Assembly: GCF_009905375.1 (NCBI RefSeq)
Contig: NW_027420631.1
Coordinates: 61,160 to 125,159 of the forward strand
Length of the DNA: 64,000 bases
Source of the DNA: Apium graveolens
Taxonomy: Eukaryota; Streptophyta; Magnoliopsida; Apiales; Apiaceae
Reading direction: 5' to 3'
In this document: positions 8,719 to 20,028 of the stretch, piece by piece
Layout: each line of letters begins with the position of its first letter
Position numbering within the stretch: the first letter of the stretch is position 1
Translations under genes and position numbers: made by a program
The notes under the pieces: generated by a model
Told to the model about the DNA's origin: nothing
The model's database searches: none
What the model saw: only the letters and a program-made list of their open reading frames with translations

Positions 8719-11700
8719 TGTGACGCCCCTATATCCACCATTTTGTAGATTCAGGTCGCTACGATATCAAGCTTCACACACCTGTATTATTATTAAAAAC
8801 CATAGCCAAATATATCATTTATTGTGGACACCACTGCACAGATCTCAGGACCGAGTCTCTCTCACAACCTGTTTATTACATAAGCCATAGAAACCTAATA
8901 CAAGTATGGCTAACAACTTAACTTTATTACGTATTACAGTAATTATATAGCAGTATTTTAGATGCTGTCACACAAACATGTCCCTTTTCCTTCCTTTTCC
9001 TTGACTGATCAGATGGTCTGCCAACCTCATTCTTTAATATTTTGGAGAAATACAAGACTAACAAGAGTGAGCAATCGAATGCTTAACACATATGAATATT
9101 TGAATTAAAATAATAGAAATAGGTGCCAAAAGCAACAATATTTTAAATACTAAAAGGAATACTCCACAACACATTACAAACATCACAAATAAGCTCTTAT
9201 ATGGCACGATGCCACATGATTCAAGATTAACTGGATCATTTTTCCATCCTCGGTACATCAATGATGCGATCAACTATCACAGTGTACCGTCCTTCTACGA
9301 ATCTTACCCTCACCCGATCATGGCTCGATGTAAGAACGCCTAGCACATACTTGCTAGAATAAAAGAAGGGTTAACGTCTTAACCCTCGGCTGCACTTGAG
9401 CCGAATAACATGTCCACACATCGGACTTGTCACCATAAATACCATGGTTTAAATTCCACGTTGACCTGTATAGATAGACACATCCCAATTCATTTCTCAA
9501 TTCACGTCACATCACAATGATTCAAAATCACATCACATATTCTGGTTCGAATAATAAACCAGTCTCTTGTTTAGTAAGGATATTATTTTAACATCGATAT
9601 GAACGATATATCGATAAACTCCAAGCACATGGATTATCCAGAATTATGAGAATAATCATGTCAAAAAAAATATCCATTCTTTCCGATGATAAATAGATTC
9701 GAAGGTGTTTGTGCAAGAATTAAAAGAAAGAATAAATGATCGATTTATCAATCATGCATTTTGGAAGGGTTCAATGAATTGATAAAAGTAGATTTTATAA
9801 AGAAATTAAAAAATCGATCCGACTGATGAATCGATGTAAATTCAAGGATGATATAAACGAACATAGAAATTTATATTTGTCAGAAAGGGACTATGGTAAC
9901 TGTCATGAATGATAGGAGCAGTCAGGAACATAAATATAAGTTATTATTTTGTTATATTTATGAGATTCAACAAGTGGTCTATATTAGGAAATTTCATCAA
10001 AAGGAAATAATCGCCAAAAAGTTCTCCAAATTTTAAATCCGTAATATTCACCATCAGTAAGAAATGTATATATAAGTCATAAATAGGAAGGGAGCAGAGA
10101 AAACTTGTCTTGTCTCCGATAATAGCGCACTAGCAGTGAAAATTCACCTTTACGGGTTAAATAATTCCACTTCGGGTATTTTTTAAAATAATAAATCACA
10201 CCAAAACATTTTAGTATAAATATTTCAAAATACATCCTCTTATAGACCTTAAATAGTGTTTTTATATTTATCGATCGCTTAAACTTCTAATTTCTTGGGT
10301 GCTAATTCTAGTAACTCATCTCAAATCAAATTTATTAAATATCGAAAGAATTATTTAGCCTTAGAAAATAACTCGATTAGTTATTTAAATAATATAAGGA
10401 TATTCTTGTTCCCAATCTATATCTAAAAAAAATATTTCTCTTTTAAGTGAAGAAAATATCCCAAATTACAAAATATTAACTATTTACAAATAAAATTTCT
10501 GATTAAGTATGATACTTCTCAGTACACCTAAAGTATTACTACAACGATCCTAGGTCAATTAATTTTGTCTCACTATAATTATTAACTAAATCCCCCACTT
10601 ACAAAATAATATTAGTTGTCGAAATAAAATTCCAAATTAAAGTCGAGAGACAATCTTGATTTAACCCTTTAATTACTTATCTTCAATAATTGCTTAAAGA
10701 ATTTAATATTTCTAATGAGTTCCAATAGTTCGGCTTATTCAGTTATATACGATTCAAACTTACATCCCATTAATATTTTTATTTTTAGTAATTTAGTCTC
10801 TTGTACCAAATATTATTAAATTAATAAGCCGATCACAGTCTAATATCCCTCACAGTTATCATTAAAATCCTTTTTAATTTTAATTTGCAATTATTACTCA
10901 TCACAATATTCCTCAATCTATTTTCATTTTAATTTATTTATTACTATCTCCTTATTTTATTATTTATTTTTCACAATTTTCCAACTATTATTATTATTTG
11001 ATCCCTTTTTATAACAATTATTTAATGTAATGGCAAAGGACTGTTCGGCCCCTATATTCTTCCTTCTGCTTCACCCCTCCACCCAACTGCATCCATGGCG
11101 GCACCAACGGTGGTTGGCGTACGGTCGTCGTCTGGAAAATTTTCCGGCGAGTTCCAAACGCAGATATTTTTTACCCTTATTTTCTCCCCTTTTTCCGATC
11201 TATAGTTCTACCCAATTAGTTATTCGAAACTCGATCTCGAACTCCATATCCGGTCAAACTCCGACCACTCCATTTCTCTCTCTCTGCCTAATCGATCAAT
11301 GCCACCACCATTGACGAGGGTGGTTTCGCCGTTTTCCCGCCACACATGCTCAAACACACACAAAAACATAAGACATGCACGCACACTCAAACACTCTCAC
11401 ACACACACACACAACATAGCACATACACAAACACCTCCTCAATCACATAACCACCCACCTCCTTCTCCTCTTCCACTTCTCGGCGTCAATCGCCGCTGCC
11501 TCCACCGCCATCGCGGTGGTTCCCGATTTTCCGGCCTCTCGAACACTTATCGTCACTCCACATCCACCCACTTTAATTCCAACAACACAAAACCACCACT
11601 TCTTCAATTAATTTACTAAAATCAAAACAATAACCAATTTCACCCTTAACCCGAATTCTAATTTAATTGATTATCGGTAAGGCCCAATTTCTTCAATTTG

Positions 11701-13441
11701 GACCCTAATAGCCCAAAATAATTTTTATTCACTAATTAATATATTAATTAGCTTCCAAAAATATCACACTCTAATTACTACATAATAATATTACTAAAAT
11801 CACATACTCACTCATTCTTTATTCATTCATTTATGAAGCCACACAAAATGCTAGTTGCTTAATTAAAATTTCAAGGCAAATCATATGCTTCTACTAATTA
11901 AAAAAAATCATGGGTAAGGAATGATTACCTTAATTATAATCTTTTAGTTAGAGTTGAGTAGAATTTTAATCTTCTTAAACTAAAATTCTCCTTGAATCAC
12001 CCAAACTCATCTTGATCTTCCTCAAACCACAAATTATGATCTCCGACCTAGCCAATTTTTGGGACTAAAAATATTTGGGGGAAAATTTAGGGATTTAGAA
12101 AGAGGTGATCATTTTAGTAAAGTAAGATTTATTTTATAGACTCAATTAACTAAGGTTAGCAGTACTAACCTAAATTGTAACTAGAGTATACTCTACCATA
12201 TTCTAGAATTCTCCACCATATTCTAGAATTATCTAGACTTATTATTGCTAGGATTTGTTTTCTAAATATTCATAAAATTAAAAATATAATAAGAGAACCC
12301 ACTAGTCACTCTTTTTCAAAAATAATATTTGCATCATCAAATAATTTGGAGAGTAATATGTGTTTACTTAATAAAAATAATTTAATAACAACCTTAACCA
12401 GTTTTGGAAAAGATGAAAATAAAATAAAAATAAATGATATCAATAAAATGAAAATAAATATTATAAGCGTCTAAAATCCACCTTTTGTTTCCCTATAAAA
12501 ATATAATTTAGTATGCGACACAAATATTTATATAAAAGTCTTGACCGAGAGAAAATTCCAAAAATATTTTATTATTATTCTCAATGAATATTTACACTGG
12601 AAATATCTATAATTACAAATGTAACATTCACTTTATAATTTAAATGGTCAGCAAAAGTTAATATGAAGAAAAACCCTAAAAATGTTACGTTTTTGAGAAT
12701 CAAACGTACGAACGAAGGCTTTATCGAACTCCGATTCGGATGTGCTACATATTAAAACGAATCTCTTGAAAAATCCTTTCCGAATCCACCATCTTTTTTG
12801 AGCAAGAATCAAGGTATTTTTTCTTATTTAATTATTTTATTTCAAATTTATTAAAGATTAAATTATGAAAATTTATTCTTGATATTGTTGATATGATTTG
12901 ATGATTCCATCGTGTAGATAATATTTTTCTGGTCAATTTGGTATATTATATGTCAAAAACCGAGTTCAATAACATGTAGAAAAGTTTGTTTGATTTTTGA
13001 GTTTGAATGTCCTTGGTCTACTTGAGTAATTCACCGGAAAAAATTATATTCTGGCCGGATTTTTGATCCGTTAAACCTGGGTACATACAACTTGCATCAA
13101 TAAATAGATCGTGTTATGGGCAATCATATCATGTGACAAATAGTATGTTGAAGGCCGAAATCGATCGTTGGAATCTGGGGAAGCTCGCCGGCGGCGAATC
13201 TTCAACCTCAATTTCCGGCCAATCGATTACGTTTCTGGACAGTTCAAGAACGGCAACAAGTTCCTGGCGATGTAACGATCAATCCCAGTTATTTTTGCAT
13301 GATTCTGGGCAGGTTCAGTCGCAGCCGGCGAGCTCGATGGCGGCGGCCATGGCTGCCGGTGGTGAGGGTGGAGGTGGTGGTGAAATTACATTTTCATCAC
13401 CCACCTTTCACCTATTTTGCATTTTAGTCCTTTCTTTTTAA
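8719..13441 (-). mobile_element. Gypsy-type LTR-like segment, minus strand (right limit uncertain)
   Basis: The left edge TGTGACGCCCC is, on the minus strand, a ...GGGGCGTCACA end typical of plant gypsy LTRs. The first 700 bp contain words usual in such LTRs, and no coding core follows. Inside are an AT-rich stretch (9500-11000), CA-rich DNA, a GC-richer block at about 12990-13390 with GCCGGCGGCG and GGCGGCGGCC words, and short ORFs without recognisable domains. I could not find the opposite LTR edge or a target duplication, so only the left edge is well supported. Confidence 0.4.
11341..11445. repeat. CA-rich simple-sequence stretch
   Basis: Imperfect ACACAC and CACACAAA runs, including a (CA) run near 11398-11413. 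The run length differs in unit B and is reduced in unit C. Confidence 0.7.
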
Positions 13442-14336
13442 AAACATTTCAAAATGATATTCTGTTATTTTAAAAATAATTTTTTTATTTAATTATTTTA
13501 AATTCAGAAAATTCTTTTTAATTATTTATTTACATAAAAATAAATCTGATTTATTTTATCAATTAATTTTAATTAGTTTTTAATTATTTTAATTAATTGA
13601 TTAATTTAATATTAATTAATTAATTTAATATTAATTGATTAATTAATTAATTTATTTATTAATTAATTTTAATAATTAATAATTAAATTAATTATTAAAT
13701 TAATATTGTACATTAATATTTCGTCGACTCTATTGTCATTAAATTATTGTTCATGATCTTTTGTACTTTTCTCAAAATTTCAACTATATTAGAAGTCAAA
13801 ATCCCGCACTTGTTAAAAGCAAACAACATATTATTATATTGATTATGGCTCCCCAAAATGTGCTAAGTTTTTTTTACTGTTGGGACTGAAGTGTAGTAAT
13901 AGTACTAACTATAAAATTTTGGGGCCTACACAATCGACCTAAATATCATCCCTCTGTGTCAGACCTGATCAATTCACAAGTTTCATTTACTAAAATTCGA
14001 CTTTATATTTCGTTGTCAACAAGAAGAACAATAAACTAGAAGTGTGTTAAAATTTTGTAACATTCATCAATGTTCCAAAGACTATAATAAAACTAGCATG
14101 AATACCTGTGTAAAGCACGTGCCATATTATAATTCATATAATTATTTTATTTATGTATCATTAAGAGTTAATTTTTGGTACGATCACAAGTTTATATAAT
14201 ATTTTTTATATTATTATATGAAAATCAATAATCAAACGAAACTCTCATTTATTAACTTTGTTTACTGTCATGGAATAAAAACTAGGGTTCGTTAGTATTT
14301 AATACTAGAATTTGTGAGTTTCGAGGTTTAATGGTT
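13442..14336. other. Non-coding AT-rich stretch with TTAATTAA tract
   Basis: 13560-13715 is almost pure A/T, dominated by TTAATTAATT words. The rest has no coding or structural signal I can support. It is collinear with unit B and absent from unit C. Confidence 0.6.
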
Positions 14337-14344
14337 GTTCTTGC

Positions 14345-14801
14345 TAGGGGTGCAAACGAGCCAAACTGTTCGTGAGCTACTCGAGCTCGTCTCGTAAAAA
14401 CTCGAATTCGGCTCGAAAATAATCGATCCGAGCTCGAGCTTTTCTAATTTTTAACCGAGCCGAGCTCGAGCTTTAAATTATTCGGCTCGTAAGGTTCACG
14501 AGTCTTATCGAGCCTTTATTATTTTTTAAGTTTTTATTATATGTAAAAATTTTATATATGACTTATTTGTATCGAGTCGAACTCGAGCCGTACTTGAGTC
14601 AAACCGACCATATTTCAATTTTTTTAATATTTAGTGAATTAATTTGAGCTTTCGAGCCGAACTCGAACCTACCGAACCTTTTACGAGCCGAGCTTCGAAC
14701 TTGAAATTGAAGGCTCGGTCGAGCTCGATCCCAAACTATTTTAATCGAGCTCGAGCCGAGCCGAGCTTGGCAGTATTCGGCTCGACTCGATTACACCCTT
14801 A
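14345..14801. mobile_element. hAT-type MITE, 457 bp, rich in GAGCTCG
   Basis: The ends TAGGGGTGCAAAC and ...ATTACACCCTTA are imperfect terminal inverted repeats. Perfect 8 bp direct repeats GTTCTTGC flank it at 14337-14344 and 14802-14809. TAGGGGTG-type ends and 8 bp duplications are the hAT signature. The interior is dense in GAGCTCG, CGAGCCG and GGCTCG words in both orientations, with no ORF. The same insertion is in unit B. Confidence 0.85.
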
Positions 14802-14809
14802 GTTCTTGC

Positions 14810-15469
14810 GGTGGGGACTGGCTGTCCTCGCAAGATGCCTATGTAATTCTGTATTTTAGAGAATCAAGCCAAAACGTAGTTCTAGGTTGAGGGATGGAGC
14901 CTTACATATAAAGGTGAGTCTATGGTTAGACTGGTGTTAGGAGACCTGGTGGACAAGTCTCCAACTTAGATGGTAATTAGGACTCCCGTAAGGCGAGGAA
15001 TTCTAGATCTTTCCTTGTAGGAGTTAGTGTTCATGTTGGACGTCATGTCTCTGTTTTTTCAGCCATACTAGGCCTAGTCCATGAACAACTCATGTTCGTG
15101 GACCTTGACGACCTCTGCTCGTGGGCCTCAATGACTTTTGCAGTCTTTATTGCCTTGACCAACCTGGTCTGTATTGAACTTTGGACAGGAATTGCAATCA
15201 TAATTAATGTGACATTTATTATGTCTTTAGGATATATTTTCTATCCATATCATTTGCCCCCGACTTTCGGGAATACTACTTGAGTTTTCATAGAAGTTAT
15301 AATGGTCTATTCGCGACTCAGGGTACTTTCGTCCCTTCACGGGTATCGGCCCTTCATGGGTATCGTCGTTTTATCGTAAAGTGTGGAGCAACGTACACGC
15401 TTATAGGGACTTATATAGTGTGAGTATATATACTTAGGGCCTTTGCACAGGCTAATTGAACAGTGTTCA
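14810..15469 (+). other. Non-coding region upstream of the repeat fields
   Basis: Includes CCTTCACGGGTATCG / CCTTCATGGGTATCG direct repeats near 15335-15365. A short open frame at 15092-15283 shows no recognisable domain. Nothing else is supported. Confidence 0.5.
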
Positions 15470-15925
15470 ACACTAAACGGTCCTAATAAGGACTAAAAAG
15501 CGAGCGTTTATCACCCCTTAACCTTCGTCAAGGTCAATTATGGAGTGAAAGCTGCTAACAGGCCCTAAGCGAGGCAAATCGGACCTAAGCGGGGCTAATC
15601 TCCATGTATAAGCTGCTAATTAGGCTTAAAATAGCCTAATTATAAGCTAAAATACACTAATTGGCCTTAATCGAGGCTAATCTGCCCTAATTGGGGCTAA
15701 TGGGTATTAACCAGGACTATTTAATATGCATAAACAACTAATTATCCCTAACCCATGCTAATCAAGTGTGCGAATAACTTAACCGGCCTTAAACGGGGCT
15801 AATTATATCATACGATCCATTAATTACCCTTGATTCAGGTTAATTACTTGTAATATACATTAATCAAACCTAATTGGGTTTAAATCTCACTAATAGGCCC
15901 TAATCAAGGCTATGTTTAAAATCCA
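15470..15925. repeat. Field of palindromic CCCTAA...GGGCTAAT repeats
   Basis: About ten variants of GG(C)CCTAA-N3-6-GGGCTAAT, for example GGACCTAAGCGGGGCTAATC, GGCCTTAATCGAGGCTAATC, TGCCCTAATTGGGGCTAATG and GGCCTTAAACGGGGCTAATT, spaced 20-80 bp apart. Each half site is roughly the inverse of the other (TTAGGGC / GGCTAAT). It lies 1.3 kb upstream of the PF04195-like pseudogene and may be subterminal repeats of its parent transposon or a promoter field. Confidence 0.65.
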
Positions 15926-15989
15926 GAAAATTTCCAATTTTTTTTTCGAATTTTTCCCAATTTTTCTAAAAATTTCAAAAAATTTCACA

Positions 15990-16800
15990 GGAGGTTTACC
16001 GGAAAACCTCAAGGAGGTCCTGATCGGCTAGAGCCTCCCATGTGGAGGACTCGGCCCTTCTTGGTTGGCTGGGGGTGAGCCTCCTGTTGACCGGGAGGTG
16101 GATGTCCTGTAATTTTTTTTGCAATAGGTTCTACTCGTCCTAAAGCCCCCCAGTGTGGAGGACTCGGCTCCTCCTGCTCTTGGTCGGTCATGGAGCCACC
16201 TCCATGGTGGTCCTGGTCGGCTGGATCGTGGAGCATCTAGAAACTTTTCTGTTCTGGTTCTCGTGAACGCTTTGTACTTGTTCTAATGAATGTTTTGCTC
16301 TTGTTCTAGTGAACGTTTTGCTCTTGTTCTAGTGAACATTCTACTCTTCACGAAACTTGTTTCGTGGACGTTCTAGTGTTCACGAAACTTGTTCTCGTGG
16401 ATGCTTCAACCCTTGCGAAACTTATTCTCGTGGATGTTCTAACCTTCACGAAACTGGTTCTCGTTGGACGTCTAACTTTCCACAAAATTTCAAGAGATTT
16501 TCTAGGAGGGTCACCGGGAATCCGTCAGGAGGCCCTGGACTAACATTAAAGGAGGTTCTGGGCGGCTCTAAGCCCTCCATGTGGAGGACTCAATCCTTGT
16601 ACTTGGTCTGTCATGGAATCACCTCCATGATGGTTCTGGTCGGCCGAGAGGTGAACGTTCTCCGAACTATTTTGTATTTGTTCTTGTGAAGGTTCTAGGC
16701 TTGTTATGGTGAACGTTCTACTCTTTTTGGTGGTGAACGTTCGGCCTTGTTCTCATGAACGTCCTGCTCTTCACAAACCTTGCTTATCAGAACATTCTCG
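15990..16800. repeat. GC-richer repeat field with GTGAACGTTC and GTGGAGGACTC modules
   Basis: Two module families. GGAGGTNCTG...CTCCCATGTGGAGGACTC recurs near 16011-16052, 16140-16170 and 16550-16592. TTGTTCTAGTGAACGTTTTGCTC and CACGAAACTTGTTCTCGTGGA recur from 16255 to 16800, with palindromic GAACGTTC at about 16650, 16711 and 16736. Base composition is clearly unlike the surrounding AT-rich DNA. The open frames in it are compositional. Confidence 0.65.
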
Positions 16801-17119
16801 TAATCGGGTCGTGGCTATAGATGGCCATTGGTGTTGGATTAAGAGCTTGATCTTGCTCTAATCTTCATGATTTTTACTAATCTTGGTGATTAGTATGATT
16901 AATCACCGAATTAAGACTAATAACTTGTGTTTAACCTTCCGGGCATTTCTTATAGGACTGATACGATAAGCGAGATTCTGAGTCACTTTGTTTGTTTATT
17001 ATGTCCTTTCTTCTAATCTCTTGATCATTTTCCTACCATTTTTAGGTCTTTTTCCGAGAGATACTTGCTAGCACAAACCAAGCAGAGTTATGACCTGTTG
17101 TAATAGGTACCTATTCTTC

Positions 17120-17127
17120 TATAAAAG
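17120..17127 (+). promoter_or_regulatory. TATA box of PF04195-like pseudogene A
   Basis: TATAAAAG, 97 bp before the ATG, followed by a TC-rich leader with TTCATTTCAACTCCTCTC words as in plant 5' UTRs. Conserved in all three units. Confidence 0.65.
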
Positions 17128-17223
17128 AAGATGAGAATTGCTCATTTTCATTCACACTTTCATTTCAACTCCTCTCAAATTCTCTCAAGTTTTAGAAGCT
17201 CTCAACTTCTTAAGTTTTTTAAG

Positions 17224-19144
17224 ATGTCTCAAGGCCCTAGCAAGCCCTCCATCTCGGCCAAGAAACCATGCAAAAGAGAACTACAATCCGATCTCTAAAA
17301 GGTATAGTTTTTGTTTCTCCCTATTCCCATAACCGTTGTTCCAATAATTTAAGAAGCATGCTTGATGCGCGGGATGATGAGTATCTGAGCATCATTCAAT
17401 TTGATGCATTCAAGCATAAGAGCATGCTCGATGAAGAGGACGTCAACGAGATTCAGTCAAGTTACCTCGGACCTGATTGTGTAGAAGTTTGCAAAACCAA
17501 GTATAAATTGTATGTGTATAAGGCAGCTTTAAAATCTGGGCTAAGGTTTCCCCTGCACCCCTTTATTTGGAGACTCCTCGCTATGTTGAAGGTTCACCTG
17601 TGTCAGCTTTACCCAACGGATGGGATTTTATTATTATTTTTATCATGAGGTGCAACGACCTTGGTATTCCACTGAGTGTTTCAATGTTCTGAAGTATTTT
17701 CATGTTGAAGGCATCTCCTTCCTCCAGGCCCGACTGGGTTCTTCTACAACACAAGCCCCGTGTTCCTCACATTGTGAACACGTATTCTCTCAATGACTCT
17801 ATTAACTAGTGGATAAAAGAGTTTGTGGTCTTGGAGTGGAAGTAGGGTGACTGGGGAGTTTAATTCATACGTCATTTCAGCTGTCCAGTAGATAGTGCTC
17901 ACTACATCCTTCACCTCACAGATGCTGAGCTCTACGATCTTGATCTCCTTATTGATGATAATGGAAGGACCCCTTATTGGGAGTTTGTTATGGAGATGAA
18001 GCTCGTCGAGGCTGGCATTAACAACCTTTCTAGAGAGGATATTTATTTTTATTCTATCTCAAACTTGGTCAAGTTTGTTCCTATATCCATCTTTTCTTTG
18101 TTTTGTTTAAGCTGATAAGGCCCTGGATGCACTGACTGATAAGAGTGACATGATTACGGGAATGATGGCCAGGGAAGCTGCCAAGCAGGTTAATCGCATT
18201 CCCAAAGTCCCAACATTCCTTGAGTCCTCCGACTCTGGAAAGAAAAGGGTCAAGGATTCAGATGAAAATGTGAAGATCCCCTTCAAACCTTTGTGGGGCA
18301 TATCCATCAATGACTTGGTGTTCAGAAGTTCGTCCCTTGTTCTTGAATGGTCCAAGAATTTTATCACTCCATAGAACTTCTTCACGTCTCATCGGGTGAA
18401 AAACTACTCGAGGCCGGCCGGGACTTTCTGTGTTGGGGACTCAGCCCTCTTGAGTCTTGATTAATCTTAGTATTTTACCTCTATTCCCTTTGGAGTTAAT
18501 CTTCTTACGACTTCTCTTTTTTTTTTCTGTGCAAGGCCAATCCCTACTTTGTTGCATCTTCTACATAAAGCATCAAGATAAGGAGTGACTACACTGCACT
18601 GCAAACCTCCATGAAAAAGAAGAAGATCTCTTCAGATAAGTGGGAGTCTAAGGCACATCAAGCAGAGGACAAAGCCGCTCTACTCGAGAAGAAGCATGCC
18701 AAGGAGATGAAAAGCATGAAGATGGAGTGGACAAAGCTTGTGAATTGTATCATGGATCCAATGAGTTTCTTTGGATGATGGATGATCATGATGATCAGAT
18801 ACGTCATGTGAACCTGTCTATGGGATGGAAAAGGGGCATCAAGGATGTTTATGACATGTATACAAATGTGGTTGATCCGAGCCTTTTCACTTGCCCTTGG
18901 AAAGTTACCGTGTTGGATCCACCCGGAAAGGCCTCCGGGTCCGTACTAGAGACCTCCCTCCAACAATATCTATCTAGTTCGAGCCGTAGAGGTTCTGGTT
19001 CTAAGGGAAAAGCTCCTTCAGGAAGCCTTGGCTCCAAGGCGGCTCTCTACGGAAAGATCCAGGAGCCAGTTCCAGAGAATAACAGCTCTTCCTCTGAGGC
19101 TGGTTCAAATGAAGATGGTGAAGAAGAAGAAGATGAGGACGAGG
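17224..19144 (+). pseudogene. Broken gene resembling plant 'putative gypsy-type transposon' (PF04195-like) proteins, copy A
   Basis: Begins MSQGPSKPSISAKK. Intact blocks lie in changing frames: RSMLDARDDEYLSIIQFDAF (about 17350-17410), LDEEDVNEIQSSYLGPDCVE (17430-17490), and the LRFPLHPFIWRLLAMLKVHL block (about 17540-17600) that resembles the RLPLHPF...LL...QLxPN core of PF04195. Then MITGMMAREAAKQVNRIPK (18150), a lysine-rich coiled-coil stretch (about 18600-18720), VDPSLFTCPWKV (about 18870) and a Ser-rich then Glu/Asp-rich tail (18960-19144). Several frameshifts and stops exist, and some gaps may be introns. The acidic tail runs directly into CT-rich DNA of the next element. Family assignment is from memory of the motif. 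Confidence 0.55.
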
Positions 19145-20028
19145 TCTCTCTCTCTCTCCCTCCCTCTCCACCATCCAACCCCGACTCTCACCACCAACAA
19201 TACCACCTCTGCATCTGCAGCCGCGACAAAGCATCGTCGCCTCCTTGCTGCCATAACTCCCTCTTGCCGAAACTCTCCTTCTCCCCCTCTTCTTTTCCAA
19301 TTTCAATCGTTGATTTTACCCGATTTATTTTTTCTCCGACAAAACTCAGATTTAAAATTACTAGTTTGATTTGATTTTTCATAGTTTTATATCATTTTTG
19401 TAATTTTATATAATATAGTATTGCTTGTTAGTCAAATAATGATGATATTTGAAATATTTGTGATTTCGGTGGTGGTGTATTGTTGTGATGAAGGCGGCGT
19501 ATGGTGGTGGTGATGGGTGATGTTATTATGGTGGTAAAAATTGTAGGTGGTGGTTGTGGAGTGTGATTTTACGGTTGATGGTGGTGATTAGTGATGATTA
19601 ATGATGATGTTGTGGTGATTATGTTGGTATAATAGGTAAAATTGGTGACTGTGATCGAAATTGGTGGGATATGATAGTAATCGAATCTGGTAATCTTATG
19701 TTTTTCGGCGATGATTTTATATTTGTAAGTGTTGATTTTTAATTTTTCAGTGGTGATTTTATTTATTTGACGGTGATGATTTTTGGTTTGACGATGGTGA
19801 TTTTATATTTTAAGGTGGTGATTTTCTGATTGTCGTCGGAGGTGGTGGTGGTCAGAAAAGGGGGTTGCCGGAGGTGGTGGTGGTTGGTGCTTGAATTAGA
19901 ATGAAGACGGTCAAATATTAAATGAATGGTGAAAAATTAATATAAGACATAAAAATGAGTGGATATGATTGGTTCTTATTTCTCACAATAATAAAGGTTC
20001 TCATTTGAGCGCGACCCTATATATATGA
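19145..20028 (-). mobile_element. Helitron-like 5' terminal region, copy 2 of unit A
   Basis: Starts in a (CT)n tract at 19145, passes through GGTGGTGAT-rich DNA (19465-19890) and ends GGTTCTCATTTGAGCGCGACC-TATATATATGA. On the minus strand this reads TCATATATATAGGGTCGCGC, beginning TC after an A, as expected for a Helitron 5' end. The last 300 bp match 8401-8715. Its 3' end was not identified, so the element may extend left into or beyond the pseudogene. Confidence 0.45.

Noticed and set aside
11030..11619. Ser/Thr/His-rich frames of 94 and 106 codons, also in units B and C
   Set aside because: They run through TC- and CA-rich simple sequence inside an LTR-like segment. There are no domains, and unit C does not preserve them.
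13133..13441. 102-codon frame with Gly/Ala-rich end
   Set aside because: Its start is removed by the deletion in unit B and its end is replaced in unit C. No domain; it follows GGCGGC-type composition.
16009..16236. 75-codon minus-strand Pro/Gly-rich frame, conserved in unit B
   Set aside because: It lies within the GTGGAGGACTC repeat field and reflects the repeat composition. Its preservation is explained by recent duplication.
17302..17353. Small intron (GT...AG) in the PF04195-like gene
   Set aside because: At 52 bp it is shorter than usual plant introns. In unit C the 51 bp equivalent is an open in-frame stretch, so it reads equally well as coding.
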